Counted from the first letter of the stretch, positions 1-6,310 are shown. The stretch: 7,428 bases of DNA from Gammaproteobacteria bacterium (GCA_024642445.1 JAHEBG010000054.1:1-7428), one strand, 5' to 3'. The notes: a model not told the origin generated them from the sequence alone. Program-made: numbers and translations.

Positions 1-376
1 CCAAGGCGCGTGCGCTTGGGTAGGCGTGCTGGCGTTTTTCAATGGCGCCGGCACCGCCGCCCATGGCCATGGCCTTTAGAAACGGCAAGCCGAATTGACG
101 ACAAAAGGCATCGTCTTCATCGCCATGAAATTGCAACAGGCTGGGTTGCAACGCGGTTATCACCGCCTGCACTGTAACCGCATCGGGGTTGACGAACAGT
201 GCCACCAGATCCACCGAAGCCGGAACGGCCGCACGCAAGGCCGGCATGGCCTGCACGGGCACATGGCGCTTGCTGCCGGGCACATGCACAACACCTATGG
301 CATCCACGCCCAATACTGCGGCCAAACGGGCATCGTCTGCCCGGGTAAAGCCGCAGAATTTGATGCGCACACTCAT
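1..376 (-). CDS. trpF: Phosphoribosylanthranilate isomerase TrpF, 5' part (3' end outside window)
   Basis: Cytoplasmic TIM-barrel enzyme of tryptophan biosynthesis that converts N-(5-phosphoribosyl)anthranilate to the 1-deoxyribulose form (CdRP). The frame is open from an ATG at 376 to the window edge, giving residues 1-125 of a family that is usually about 200-220 residues. Visible family features are [10 protein letters not shown] at 3-12, with the expected catalytic Cys8; ALFVNP at 59-64; LLQFHGDE at 80-87; [12 protein letters not shown] at 91-102; and a PSARAL segment at 120-125. The catalytic Asp normally follows just after this segment and would fall immediately beyond the window. The ATG overlaps the truA stop as ATGA (373-376), and upstream there is only a weak AGG (387-389), so coupling to truA is likely. 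The loop at residues 28-37 reads [10 protein letters not shown] where GFVFxxxSPR is usual. truA-trpF adjacency is common in Gammaproteobacteria, which supports the call. Confidence 0.93.
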   Translation of the reverse strand, partial: MSVRIKFCGFTRADDARLAAVLGVDAIGVVHVPGSKRHVPVQAMPALRAAVPASVDLVALFVNPDAVTVQAVITALQPSLLQFHGDEDDAFCRQFGLPFLKAMAMGGGAGAIEKRQHAYPSARAL

Positions 377-1143
377 GGCAACGCGACCTGTACAGGCAAT
401 TGCCACTGCGCCGGATACAAGGCGCCTAGAAACATCAGGCCCTCGGCCGGCGCGGTAGGACCGGCTACGGTGCGGTCTTTGCCCGCAAGCAGGGTTTGCA
501 TCCAGTCCACCGGCTGCTCGCCCTTGCCTATCAACAGCAAACTGCCCACCAGATTGCGCACCATATGGTGCAAAAAAGCATTGGCTTGCACATCGAAATA
601 AATCCGGTCACCTTCGCGGCTGACGTCCAAGCGCTGCAGATGGCGGTTAGGGTGTTTGGCTTGGCAGTGCACGGTACGAAATGCGCTGAAATCCTGTTCA
701 CCCAGAATTTTCTGTGCCGCTTCGTGCATGCGAACCACATCCAATTCCTCGCGGCTCCAGCTCAACCATTGGCGGCTGATGGCCGGTTTCACATCGCGTA
801 TCAACAGACTGTAACGGTATCGCCGGGCACGGGCGCTGTAACGGGCATGGAAATCGTCGGGCATCGCTTGTACCCACAAGGCTCGTACGCTTTCGGGCAA
901 TTGTGTATTGGTGCCCATCAGCCAGGCACGGGTGTTGCGTTCGGCCGTGCTGTCGAAATGCACGATCTGGCACAGCGCCGAGACTCGGGCATCGGTTCGC
1001 CCGGAACACACGACATCCACTGGAGCATCGGCAACAAACGATACCGCGCGCTCTACGGCTGCTTGTACGGTCTCACCGGTGTGGTGTTTTTGCCAACCCA
1101 TGAACGGGCTGCCGTCGTACTCCAAAGCCATGGCATAACGCAT
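373..1143 (-). CDS. truA: tRNA pseudouridine(38-40) synthase TruA
   Basis: Cytoplasmic enzyme that isomerises uridines 38-40 in the anticodon arm of tRNAs to pseudouridine. The product is 256 residues, close to the usual ~260-270. The N-terminal [12 protein letters not shown] (7-18) is a family hallmark. Catalytic Asp51 lies in [10 protein letters not shown] (47-56). Further family motifs are [10 protein letters not shown] (104-113), DFSAFR (151-156), [18 protein letters not shown] (183-200) and APAEGL (231-236). The motif after the catalytic Asp departs from the usual GRTDAGVHA: Gly is replaced by Arg53 and His by Ser55. The rest of the protein looks intact, so I treat it as functional. The ATG at 1143 has a good AGGA six bases upstream (1150-1153). 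It follows pilZ by 21 bases and its stop overlaps the trpF start. Confidence 0.95.
   Translation of the reverse strand: MRYAMALEYDGSPFMGWQKHHTGETVQAAVERAVSFVADAPVDVVCSGRTDARVSALCQIVHFDSTAERNTRAWLMGTNTQLPESVRALWVQAMPDDFHARYSARARRYRYSLLIRDVKPAISRQWLSWSREELDVVRMHEAAQKILGEQDFSAFRTVHCQAKHPNRHLQRLDVSREGDRIYFDVQANAFLHHMVRNLVGSLLLIGKGEQPVDWMQTLLAGKDRTVAGPTAPAEGLMFLGALYPAQWQLPVQVALP
377..404 (-). other. Overlapping palindromes / potential hairpin at the trpF start
   Basis: The last codons of truA hold two perfect 10-bp palindromes that share two bases: GGCAATTGCC (395-404) and CCTGTACAGG (387-396). In the transcript, GGCAA (404-400) can also pair with UUGCC (381-377), which directly precedes the trpF AUG. 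That would enclose the only AGG (389-387) that could serve as its ribosome site. Alternative pairings exist and the stems are short. A regulatory role is inference only. Confidence 0.35.
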
Positions 1144-1149
1144 CAGCAG

Positions 1150-1153
1150 TCCT
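1150..1153 (-). promoter_or_regulatory. Ribosome binding site of truA
   Basis: AGGA on the minus strand, six bases before the truA ATG at 1143 and inside the 21-base pilZ/truA gap. This gap is the longest in the window. The short self-complementary pieces in it (GCCC-AC-GGGC, GCAG-GA-CTGC) are too small and lack a U-tract, so they are not a terminator. Confidence 0.7.
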
Positions 1154-1164
1154 GCCCGTGGGCG

Positions 1165-1518
1165 TTACATGGTGTGGGTCGGATTGTCGGAATCGAGCAT
1201 ACCGGCCAGTGTTGCTTCAATCTTGTGGCGAATCTCATGGTTTTCGCTGGCTTCACTGAGCTGCACACCAACGCCCGGGCGTCTGCCGCCCATTTGCCCC
1301 ATAGGCGAGACCCAAACCACTTTACCCACGGCCGGCAAGCGGGCCTTGTCTTCCAGAAAACTGACCATGAGGAAGACCTCATCGCCCAAATGGTAGCGTT
1401 TGGGGGTAGGCACGAAAATGGCACCGCCTTTGATGTAAGGCATGTACGCACTGTACAGTTCCTTTTTGTCCTTGATCTGCAATGACAGCAGACCCTGTTT
1501 GGCGGCGGGGGAGCCCAT
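1165..1518 (-). CDS. pilZ: Type IV pilus assembly protein PilZ (orphan, non-canonical PilZ domain)
   Basis: Small cytoplasmic single-domain protein needed for type IV pilus biogenesis in Pseudomonas and Xanthomonas; in Xanthomonas its homologue bridges the PilB ATPase and FimX. The product is 117 residues, matching the ~118 of P. aeruginosa PilZ. Family segments are GLLSLQIKDK (9-18), LYSAYMPYIKGGAIFVPT (21-38), KRYHLGDEVFL (40-50), VGKVVWVSP (64-72), PGVGVQL (81-87) and the typical C-terminal end DNPTHTM (111-117). The RxxxR and D/NxSxxG motifs that bind cyclic di-GMP are not present, as expected for this founding subfamily. The frame is open up to an ATG at 1590, but those 24 extra residues lie inside holB and have no family counterpart. 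The ATG at 1518 has AGGA eight bases upstream. It lies 10 bases after holB. Confidence 0.94.
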   Translation of the reverse strand: MGSPAAKQGLLSLQIKDKKELYSAYMPYIKGGAIFVPTPKRYHLGDEVFLMVSFLEDKARLPAVGKVVWVSPMGQMGGRRPGVGVQLSEASENHEIRHKIEATLAGMLDSDNPTHTM

Positions 1519-1526
1519 AAGCGTCG

Positions 1527-1530
1527 TCCT
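1527..1530 (-). promoter_or_regulatory. Ribosome binding site of pilZ, overlapping the holB stop codon
   Basis: AGGA on the minus strand, eight bases before the ATG at 1518. It shares bases with the TAG stop of holB (1529-1531), so the junction reads TAGGA. It decides the pilZ start in favour of 1518 over the upstream in-frame ATG at 1590. Confidence 0.7.
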
Positions 1531-2500
1531 ATCGGAATTCCTGCAAAAGTTGCCGCCAATCAAACAACAGGCCGGCCAGGCCCAGATCATGGCGCAACGG
1601 TTGGCTTAAGCTTAACCGCAAACGGTTGATGCCATCAATCCATTCCTGCAATTTCTGGACCGATTGCGGCTTTTGCTGGCCTTGACTGCTGGCCTTGGCC
1701 CATTTGGCACTCAAGCCATGGGCAATTTGGGCACAAAACAGCAGGCGCAATTCTGTTTGTTCGTCGGCCAACCATTGCTTGGCAATGTCGGCCGTGCTGC
1801 TCTGGCCTTTCATGCAGGCCTCAAGATCTTTGCGTACCTGCTGGTGAATGGCAATACCGTCCATCTGCGCCCAATGCACGGCCAAACCGGGGTTGTGTCC
1901 GGCCAGCAGCAACAGGGTTTCAGCAGCATCGGGCTTGATGCCCTGCTGCATTACCCATTGCAATGCCGGATCGTGCCCGGGTGCGGCAATGGCAATGCGT
2001 TGGCAGCGGCTGCGTACAGTGGCCGGAAGCATCTTGGGCTGGTCTGTTATCAAAAACAGATAGCGCCCCGGCATCGGCTCTTCCAGGGTCTTCAGCAGGG
2101 CGTTGCTGGCTTGCACATTCATCCGGTGCGCCGTTTCAATAATTACCACACGTGGCCCTGAAAGTTGCGCGGTTAGGATCAACCATTCCGACATTGCACG
2201 AATCTGATCAACGCCTATGGCCGTTTTCGGCTTGCCGGTGCGTTCATTCAGCTCAATGCCAATCCGGCGGAAATCGCCATGGCTACCTTGAACAAAACGC
2301 TGACATGCCGTGCATTCGCCACAAGCCATTTGTTGTGAATTCTGGCGTTGGCACAACAGCCGCTGCGCGAGCGCCTGCGCCAATGCATCTTTGCCCAGGT
2401 GCTGAGGGCCGTGCAATAACTGGGCATGACCCAAATGCCCGGAGTAGTAGGCCTTAACAACGCCATCAAAGACAGGTAACAGCCAGGGTTGCAGCATCAT
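1529..2500 (-). CDS. holB: DNA polymerase III delta' subunit (clamp-loader component)
   Basis: Clamp-loader subunit that works with delta and tau/gamma to load the beta clamp on DNA. With the start at 2500 the product is 323 residues (E. coli HolB 334). The N-terminal MMLQPWL matches the E. coli MRWYPWL register. A degenerate P-loop GPQHLGKD (31-38) keeps Gly-Lys but has Asp for Ser/Thr, in line with delta' not being an ATPase. Zinc-module cysteines are Cys50, 60, 63 and 66 (the last three in CGECTAC). Then come GVDQIR (96-101), NALLKTLEEP (133-142) and the SRC motif (164-166). The C-terminal helical collar is weakly conserved, as in the family. The ATG at 2500 overlaps the tmk stop as ATGA, with a purine-rich AGGCGGG just upstream. 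The ATG at 2512 is also possible (327 residues) but has no ribosome site. The stop is TAG. Confidence 0.95.
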   Translation of the reverse strand: MMLQPWLLPVFDGVVKAYYSGHLGHAQLLHGPQHLGKDALAQALAQRLLCQRQNSQQMACGECTACQRFVQGSHGDFRRIGIELNERTGKPKTAIGVDQIRAMSEWLILTAQLSGPRVVIIETAHRMNVQASNALLKTLEEPMPGRYLFLITDQPKMLPATVRSRCQRIAIAAPGHDPALQWVMQQGIKPDAAETLLLLAGHNPGLAVHWAQMDGIAIHQQVRKDLEACMKGQSSTADIAKQWLADEQTELRLLFCAQIAHGLSAKWAKASSQGQQKPQSVQKLQEWIDGINRLRLSLSQPLRHDLGLAGLLFDWRQLLQEFR

Positions 2501-3126
2501 CCCGCCTGCCATGCCGCCAGCACCGCCAATACGTCGCTCACCACCTGTTCCGGACTTTGCGAAGCATCGATGCGTTTGATGCGCTGCGGTTGCTGTTCCG
2601 CTAATGCCAGATACGCCGAGCGCACGTTCTGGAAAAAATCGGTCTGCTCCTGCTCGATGCGGTCCAGTTGCTGGCCACGCGCCTGTGCACGGGCCATGCC
2701 CTGCGCTACACCCACATCCAGCAACAAGGTAAGGTCAGGCCGAATTCCGACAAAGGCGTTTTCCAGCGCCTCGATTTTCGACACCGGCAAGCCCCGGCCG
2801 CCGCCTTGATAGGCAAAGCTGGCATCGGTGAAACGATCGGTCAAAACCACTTTGCCTTCGGCCAAGGCCGGCAGCACCAGCGTTTGAGTCAGTTGCGCAC
2901 GCGAGGCGAACATCAACAGCAGCTCTGCATCGGGCACAATCGCTTGATCCGTTGCCAACAGAGTTTCGCGGATACGCTCACCAACCACCGTACCGCCGGG
3001 TTCGCGCGTGCACACCACCGCACAATTCTGCGCTTCAAAGTACGCGCGGATGGCATTAAGCACCGTGGTTTTTCCGGCGCCTTCGCCGCCCTCGATACTG
3101 ATGAAAATTCCTCTGGAAGTTTCCAT
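2497..3126 (-). CDS. tmk: Thymidylate kinase
   Basis: Cytoplasmic kinase that phosphorylates dTMP to dTDP with ATP, an essential step in dTTP supply. The product is 209 residues, the usual length. The P-loop is GGEGAGKT (13-20). The TREPGGT motif (40-46) and DRF (97-99, the DRY/DRH position) are followed by the substrate-loop segment AYQGGGRGL (105-113). The LID region RGQQLDRIEQE (150-160) carries basic residues, and the P-loop lacks the Arg of the eukaryotic type, so this is the E. coli-like type II enzyme. The ATG at 3126 comes one base after the mltG stop (TGA-T-ATG) with only a weak GAAG upstream, suggesting translational coupling. The stop overlaps the holB start. Co-location with holB puts dTTP synthesis and replisome assembly in one transcript, as in E. 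coli. Confidence 0.97.
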   Translation of the reverse strand: METSRGIFISIEGGEGAGKTTVLNAIRAYFEAQNCAVVCTREPGGTVVGERIRETLLATDQAIVPDAELLLMFASRAQLTQTLVLPALAEGKVVLTDRFTDASFAYQGGGRGLPVSKIEALENAFVGIRPDLTLLLDVGVAQGMARAQARGQQLDRIEQEQTDFFQNVRSAYLALAEQQPQRIKRIDASQSPEQVVSDVLAVLAAWQAG

Positions 3127-3127
3127 A

Positions 3128-4159
3128 TCAACGCTTCTTCAAATAGTCGGCCACCGCTTTGCGGTGCGCGTCGTAGGTGGCGGAAAACACATGGCCGCCA
3201 TCTCCGGATGCCATGAAAAACAAGGCGTCGCCGGCCGCAGGGTGCGCGGTAGCAGTCAAGGCCGCTTTCCCGGGCATAGCAATTGGCGTGGGCGGTAGAC
3301 CGTTGATACGGTAGGTGTTGTAGGGCGTTAACGTCTGCAGGTCTTTCTTGCGGATATCGCCGTCGTAAGCTTCGCCAATGCCGTAAATCACAGTAGGATC
3401 GGTTTCCAGACGCATGCCTTTTTGCAGACGGCGCATGAACACACCGGCAATCAGTGCGCGTTCTTCGGCAATGCCGGTTTCTTTTTCCACAATGGATGCC
3501 ATGATCAGCAACTCGTCGGCCGTTTTCAGCGGAATGGCCGTGTCGCGACCAGACCAAGCCGACGCCAGTGCCGTATCCATGGCGGTCAATGCCTGCTGAA
3601 GAATGGCACTCATGGCATCGCCTTTATTTAGAAAATACGTGTCGGGAAGAAAGCGGCCTTCGGGATGCATTCCGGGACGCCCCAGTTGAACCATGATGGC
3701 CTCAGCGGTTTTTCCACTGATATCGTCGTTCAGATCCGGCAAGGCTTTCAATTCGGCAAGTAACTGCCGGAAGTTGCGGCCTTCCACTAAGGTGAATTTG
3801 ACCCGATCGGTATCACCACGTGCCAGTTTTTCCAAAAGCTGTATCGGCGTGGTTCGGTCTTCGATAGCATAGTTTCCGATATGGATACGGCCTGCCATTT
3901 GCAAGCGCTGTGCCAGTAACTTCCATTGCCAATCCATGCCTTGGCTGATGCCGGCGGCACGCAATTTGGGCAATACACGATTCAGACCGTCGCCCGATTG
4001 CACGCTGAATTCCACCGGCGCCTGCGGCAGCAACATCGGGGTTTCCGCGAAACGTCGCATTTCCAGGGCCAACCACAGCACGGCCAGTACTGCCGTAATC
4101 AGCAACAGTCCAAAACGCATTTTCCATTGGGTACGGCTTGCCATGGCGTCAATCGTCAT
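3128..4159 (-). CDS. mltG: Endolytic murein transglycosylase MltG (YceG family)
   Basis: Inner-membrane enzyme that cuts nascent peptidoglycan strands and is thought to end glycan polymerisation. The product is 343 residues (E. coli 340). There is a short cytoplasmic N-terminus, one membrane segment at about 16-32 (FGLLLITAVLAVLWLAL), a LysM-like N-terminal part of the periplasmic region (about 49-120), then the catalytic domain. Family motifs are EGRFLPDTYF (167-176); ASIVEKET (221-228), with catalytic Glu225 aligning to E. coli Glu218; LETDPTVIYG (251-260); and YNTYRINGLPPTPI (280-293). The start is uncertain. The ATG at 4159 overlaps pabC by 11 bases, one at 4144 would leave a 4-base gap, and one at 4120 has a GGA close upstream. 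None has a strong ribosome site, and all three keep the membrane segment. The pabC-mltG-tmk-holB order is the standard gammaproteobacterial one. Confidence 0.95.
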   Translation of the reverse strand: MTIDAMASRTQWKMRFGLLLITAVLAVLWLALEMRRFAETPMLLPQAPVEFSVQSGDGLNRVLPKLRAAGISQGMDWQWKLLAQRLQMAGRIHIGNYAIEDRTTPIQLLEKLARGDTDRVKFTLVEGRNFRQLLAELKALPDLNDDISGKTAEAIMVQLGRPGMHPEGRFLPDTYFLNKGDAMSAILQQALTAMDTALASAWSGRDTAIPLKTADELLIMASIVEKETGIAEERALIAGVFMRRLQKGMRLETDPTVIYGIGEAYDGDIRKKDLQTLTPYNTYRINGLPPTPIAMPGKAALTATAHPAAGDALFFMASGDGGHVFSATYDAHRKAVADYLKKR

Positions 4160-4955
4160 TGAATGCCGGATTCAGCGCCTTGAATTGACGTTCAAGTTCC
4201 GCTGCTTCCGGATGTACGGGGAAACGGTGCTCACCGATTCGTTCTACTGCCATGATACCGCGAACGGCATTGCAAAGAACTACCGCTTGCGCGGATTCCA
4301 CCTGTGTGCGGCGCAAAGGGTCAATCCGCGCATCGGACAGAATACCCAACAAACGCGCACGTGCGATGCCGGCAATGCCGCTGGATTCAATCGGCGGTGT
4401 ACTCCACACGCCGCTCTGGCATATGAAGATATTGGCTGCAGTGGCGCACACCACTCGGCCCTGGCTATCGCACATCAAGCCCTCATCCTTGCCGTGTTTT
4501 TGGCATTCAGCCCGTGCCAGAACATTGTCCAGCCGGTTCAGGTGCTTGATGCCGGCCAAGGCGGTATTTTCCGAAACCGGAGTATTGCACCAATGCAGGT
4601 GCAAGCCGCGCGCGCTGCGTCCCGGAACCGGATGCGTGCTCAATACGGTAGTGGCAGGGCCATCACCGGGCGTGTAACCACGGCCGGACACACCGCGGGT
4701 TACCACGATTTTCAGCACTTGTCGTTGCTGCACCAACAGCTTGTGAGCAGCATTGGCAAGAATATCCTCAGCCGGTAATACGATACCCAAGCGCTCGGCA
4801 CCCAAGCTCAGCCGCTGCCAGTGCTCCTTCCACCAAGGTATGGTGCCATTTACTGCCAGCAGGGTTTCAAACAGGCCATCGCCGTAATTCAGGCCACGGT
4901 CCATGGCCGACAACATTGCGATGGGTGTTTCGCCTTGTAAAATTAAGGTCTTCAA
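4149..4955 (-). CDS. pabC: Aminodeoxychorismate lyase PabC (PLP enzyme, fold type IV)
   Basis: Converts 4-amino-4-deoxychorismate to p-aminobenzoate and pyruvate, the last step before PABA enters folate synthesis. From the TTG at 4955 the product is 268 residues (E. coli 269). Family features are DRGLNYGDGLFET (19-31); LKIVVTRGVSGRGY (81-94); GPAT (99-102); and LAGIKHLNRLDNVLAR (133-148), with Lys137 as the expected PLP Schiff-base lysine. A C-terminal segment with TPPIESSGIAGIAR precedes the closing helices. The frame stays open to an ATG at 5084, but those extra ~43 codons lie inside pabB, read as low-complexity Gly/Arg and have no family match. The TTG has GGAG eight bases upstream and overlaps the pabB stop as TTGA. 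The neighbouring pabB makes its substrate. Branched-chain or D-amino-acid aminotransferases share the fold, but context and motifs favour PabC. Confidence 0.95.
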   Translation of the reverse strand: MKTLILQGETPIAMLSAMDRGLNYGDGLFETLLAVNGTIPWWKEHWQRLSLGAERLGIVLPAEDILANAAHKLLVQQRQVLKIVVTRGVSGRGYTPGDGPATTVLSTHPVPGRSARGLHLHWCNTPVSENTALAGIKHLNRLDNVLARAECQKHGKDEGLMCDSQGRVVCATAANIFICQSGVWSTPPIESSGIAGIARARLLGILSDARIDPLRRTQVESAQAVVLCNAVRGIMAVERIGEHRFPVHPEAAELERQFKALNPAFNDD

Positions 4956-6307
4956 AGCGACGTCTCCAACGCCTTCAATAGGCCCTTGGCCTTGGCCCGG
5001 GTTTCCTGCAATTCCCGTTGCGGTTCGGAGTCGGCAACGATGCCCCCGCCCGCCCGCAACTGTATATGGTCGCCTTCCAGCCACAGGCTACGGATCAGGA
5101 TATTCAAATCCATGCGGCCATTGCCATTGAGATAGCCCAGTGCGCCGGTGTACGGGCCACGGCCTTCGCCTTCTAACTCGGCAATGATCTGCATGCAGCG
5201 CACTTTCGGGCAGCCGGTAATGGTGCCGCCGGGGAATACCGCCGCGATTATTTTTCCGGGAAGCACACCGGGCTTGAGTTTACCGCTGACATTGGAAACG
5301 ATGTGGTGCACGTGCGCGTAGGTTTCAATCTGCATCAGCTCGTCAACACGGATACTTCCGGCTTCGCATACCCGTGACAAATCGTTGCGTTCCAGATCGA
5401 TAAGCATCACATGCTCTGCCCGCTCCTTTGGATGCCCGATCAATTCGGCAATACGGCCAGCATCGTCGTCGCCGGGAATACGCGGGCGGGTTCCGGCAAT
5501 GGGACGGGTCTGCACACTGTCGCCATTGACTGACACCAGACGTTCCGGCGATGAACTCAGCAAGGACCAGGAATCGAATTGCAGAATGCCGGCAAACGGC
5601 GATGGGTTGAGCTGGCACAGGCGCGCATACAATGCATGGGCATCGGCCTGCGGGTAATGGCCGTTCCAGGCCCGCGAGATATTCACTTGAAAGACATCGC
5701 CGGCATTCAAATAGCCATGAATCCTGTTGACAGCATCGATAAATTTCGCTGGATCATCTTCTGTACAGACGCCTTGAGCCTGCCAAGCCGGCACCGGCGG
5801 CAATCGGCACAACTCTTCGGCATGACGCTGTACGTCCTCTAGAAGGGATTCATACCCATGCTCAGCCACGGCAATTACATTGCCTTCAATTTTATCGAAC
5901 AACACCGCCGCCGGGCAACGCAAGGCCAGCGCATCCGGCAAGGGGCCATCGAACGCAGGCAATATCAGGCTCGGTTCTATCTGGCCAGAGAGTTCATAGC
6001 CCAAGTACAGCGCCCAGCCGCCGGTAAACGGCAAATCGCTGGCTTGGCGATGCCCCTGCGCGGCATACAGCGCGTCCAAAGCCTCAAGAAACGGCAGATC
6101 GGTGAATTCACCGGCCAAGGTGGATGTCTGTCCATTCCGGCATTGCAGGCCTTCACCATTGGCGATGAATAATACATCCCAACGCGATAAGGCATTGCCG
6201 CCGGCAATGCTCTGCAAGAGTAGCGGATAGCGCGCAGGCTGGCTGCGTTGCAAACCGGTCAGATCAACCGGGCCATCGAGCGGAATTCGATGCAGAGGCC
6301 CGGTCAC
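4952..6307 (-). CDS. pabB: Aminodeoxychorismate synthase component I (PabB)
   Basis: Adds ammonia, supplied by the glutaminase PabA, to chorismate to give 4-amino-4-deoxychorismate. PabA is not in this window. The product is 451 residues (E. coli 453). The N-terminal part (about 1-170) has RYPLLLQS (26-33) and GGWALYLGYELSGQIEP (96-112). The chorismate-binding domain (about 185-451) has GDVFQVNISRAW (203-214), SSSPERL (251-257), RPIAGTRPR (268-276), HVMLIDLERNDLSRV (299-313), FPGGTITGCPKVR (358-370) and RAGGGIVADS (418-427). FPGGTITG is PabB-like (TrpE usually has FPAGT). However, the PIxGT motif carries Ala271 where E. coli PabB has Lys274, as in TrpE. Adjacent pabC argues for PABA synthesis rather than anthranilate. 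The start is GTG at 6307, three bases after the fabF stop and in the same frame, the first start available, with no clear ribosome site. Confidence 0.92.
   Translation of the reverse strand: MTGPLHRIPLDGPVDLTGLQRSQPARYPLLLQSIAGGNALSRWDVLFIANGEGLQCRNGQTSTLAGEFTDLPFLEALDALYAAQGHRQASDLPFTGGWALYLGYELSGQIEPSLILPAFDGPLPDALALRCPAAVLFDKIEGNVIAVAEHGYESLLEDVQRHAEELCRLPPVPAWQAQGVCTEDDPAKFIDAVNRIHGYLNAGDVFQVNISRAWNGHYPQADAHALYARLCQLNPSPFAGILQFDSWSLLSSSPERLVSVNGDSVQTRPIAGTRPRIPGDDDAGRIAELIGHPKERAEHVMLIDLERNDLSRVCEAGSIRVDELMQIETYAHVHHIVSNVSGKLKPGVLPGKIIAAVFPGGTITGCPKVRCMQIIAELEGEGRGPYTGALGYLNGNGRMDLNILIRSLWLEGDHIQLRAGGGIVADSEPQRELQETRAKAKGLLKALETSL
4964..4967 (-). promoter_or_regulatory. Ribosome binding site that fixes the TTG start of pabC
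   Basis: GGAG on the minus strand, eight bases before the TTG at 4953-4955 and inside the last codons of pabB. It is one of the better Shine-Dalgarno matches in the window and supports the non-ATG start, which also gives the family-length protein. Confidence 0.7.
6192..6210 (-). other. Perfect 8-bp inverted repeat, potential hairpin early in pabB
   Basis: GCATTGCC (6192-6199) and GGCAATGC (6203-6210) are exact reverse complements with a three-base spacer, so the pabB transcript could form an 8-bp stem with a GGC loop about 100 bases after the GTG start. It lies wholly in coding sequence (codons for Ser-Ile-Ala-Gly-Gly-Asn-Ala, residues 33-39). No U-tract follows, so it is not an intrinsic terminator. 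A function is not shown. Confidence 0.5.
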
Positions 6308-6310
6308 GGA

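Noticed and set aside
61..74. Nested palindromes CCATGGCCATGG and GGCCATGGCC inside trpF.
   Set aside because: They fall in codons for Lys-Ala-Met-Ala-Met-Gly, away from any gene boundary, and look like a chance repeat of Met-Ala codons.
1144..1164. Possible terminator between pilZ and truA.
   Set aside because: Only 4-base stems with 2-base loops and no U-tract; a good ribosome site for truA lies in the gap.
496..1485. A 329-codon open frame on the plus strand opposite truA and pilZ, and similar long plus-strand frames at 1664-2161, 2668-3216, 3936-4778 and 6248-7054.
   Set aside because: Each lies in exact codon register with the minus-strand gene it mirrors. In that register a stop needs a sense TTA, CTA or TCA codon, which these genes rarely use. 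The translations are rich in His/Gln/Ala and show no recognisable motifs, so they are shadows.
1519..1590. Upstream in-frame ATG for pilZ at 1590.
   Set aside because: The added 24 residues are out-of-frame holB sequence with no family counterpart; 1518 has a proper ribosome site and the expected protein length.
2501..2512. Alternative holB start at the ATG at 2512 (four extra residues).
   Set aside because: No ribosome site precedes it, whereas 2500 gives the ATGA overlap and the N-terminal length seen in E. coli HolB. Not fully excluded.
3617..3645. AT-rich patch in mltG (minus strand TATTTTCTAAATAAA) resembling a -10 box.
   Set aside because: No matching -35 element at a suitable distance, and the bases encode the conserved DTYFLNKG segment of MltG.
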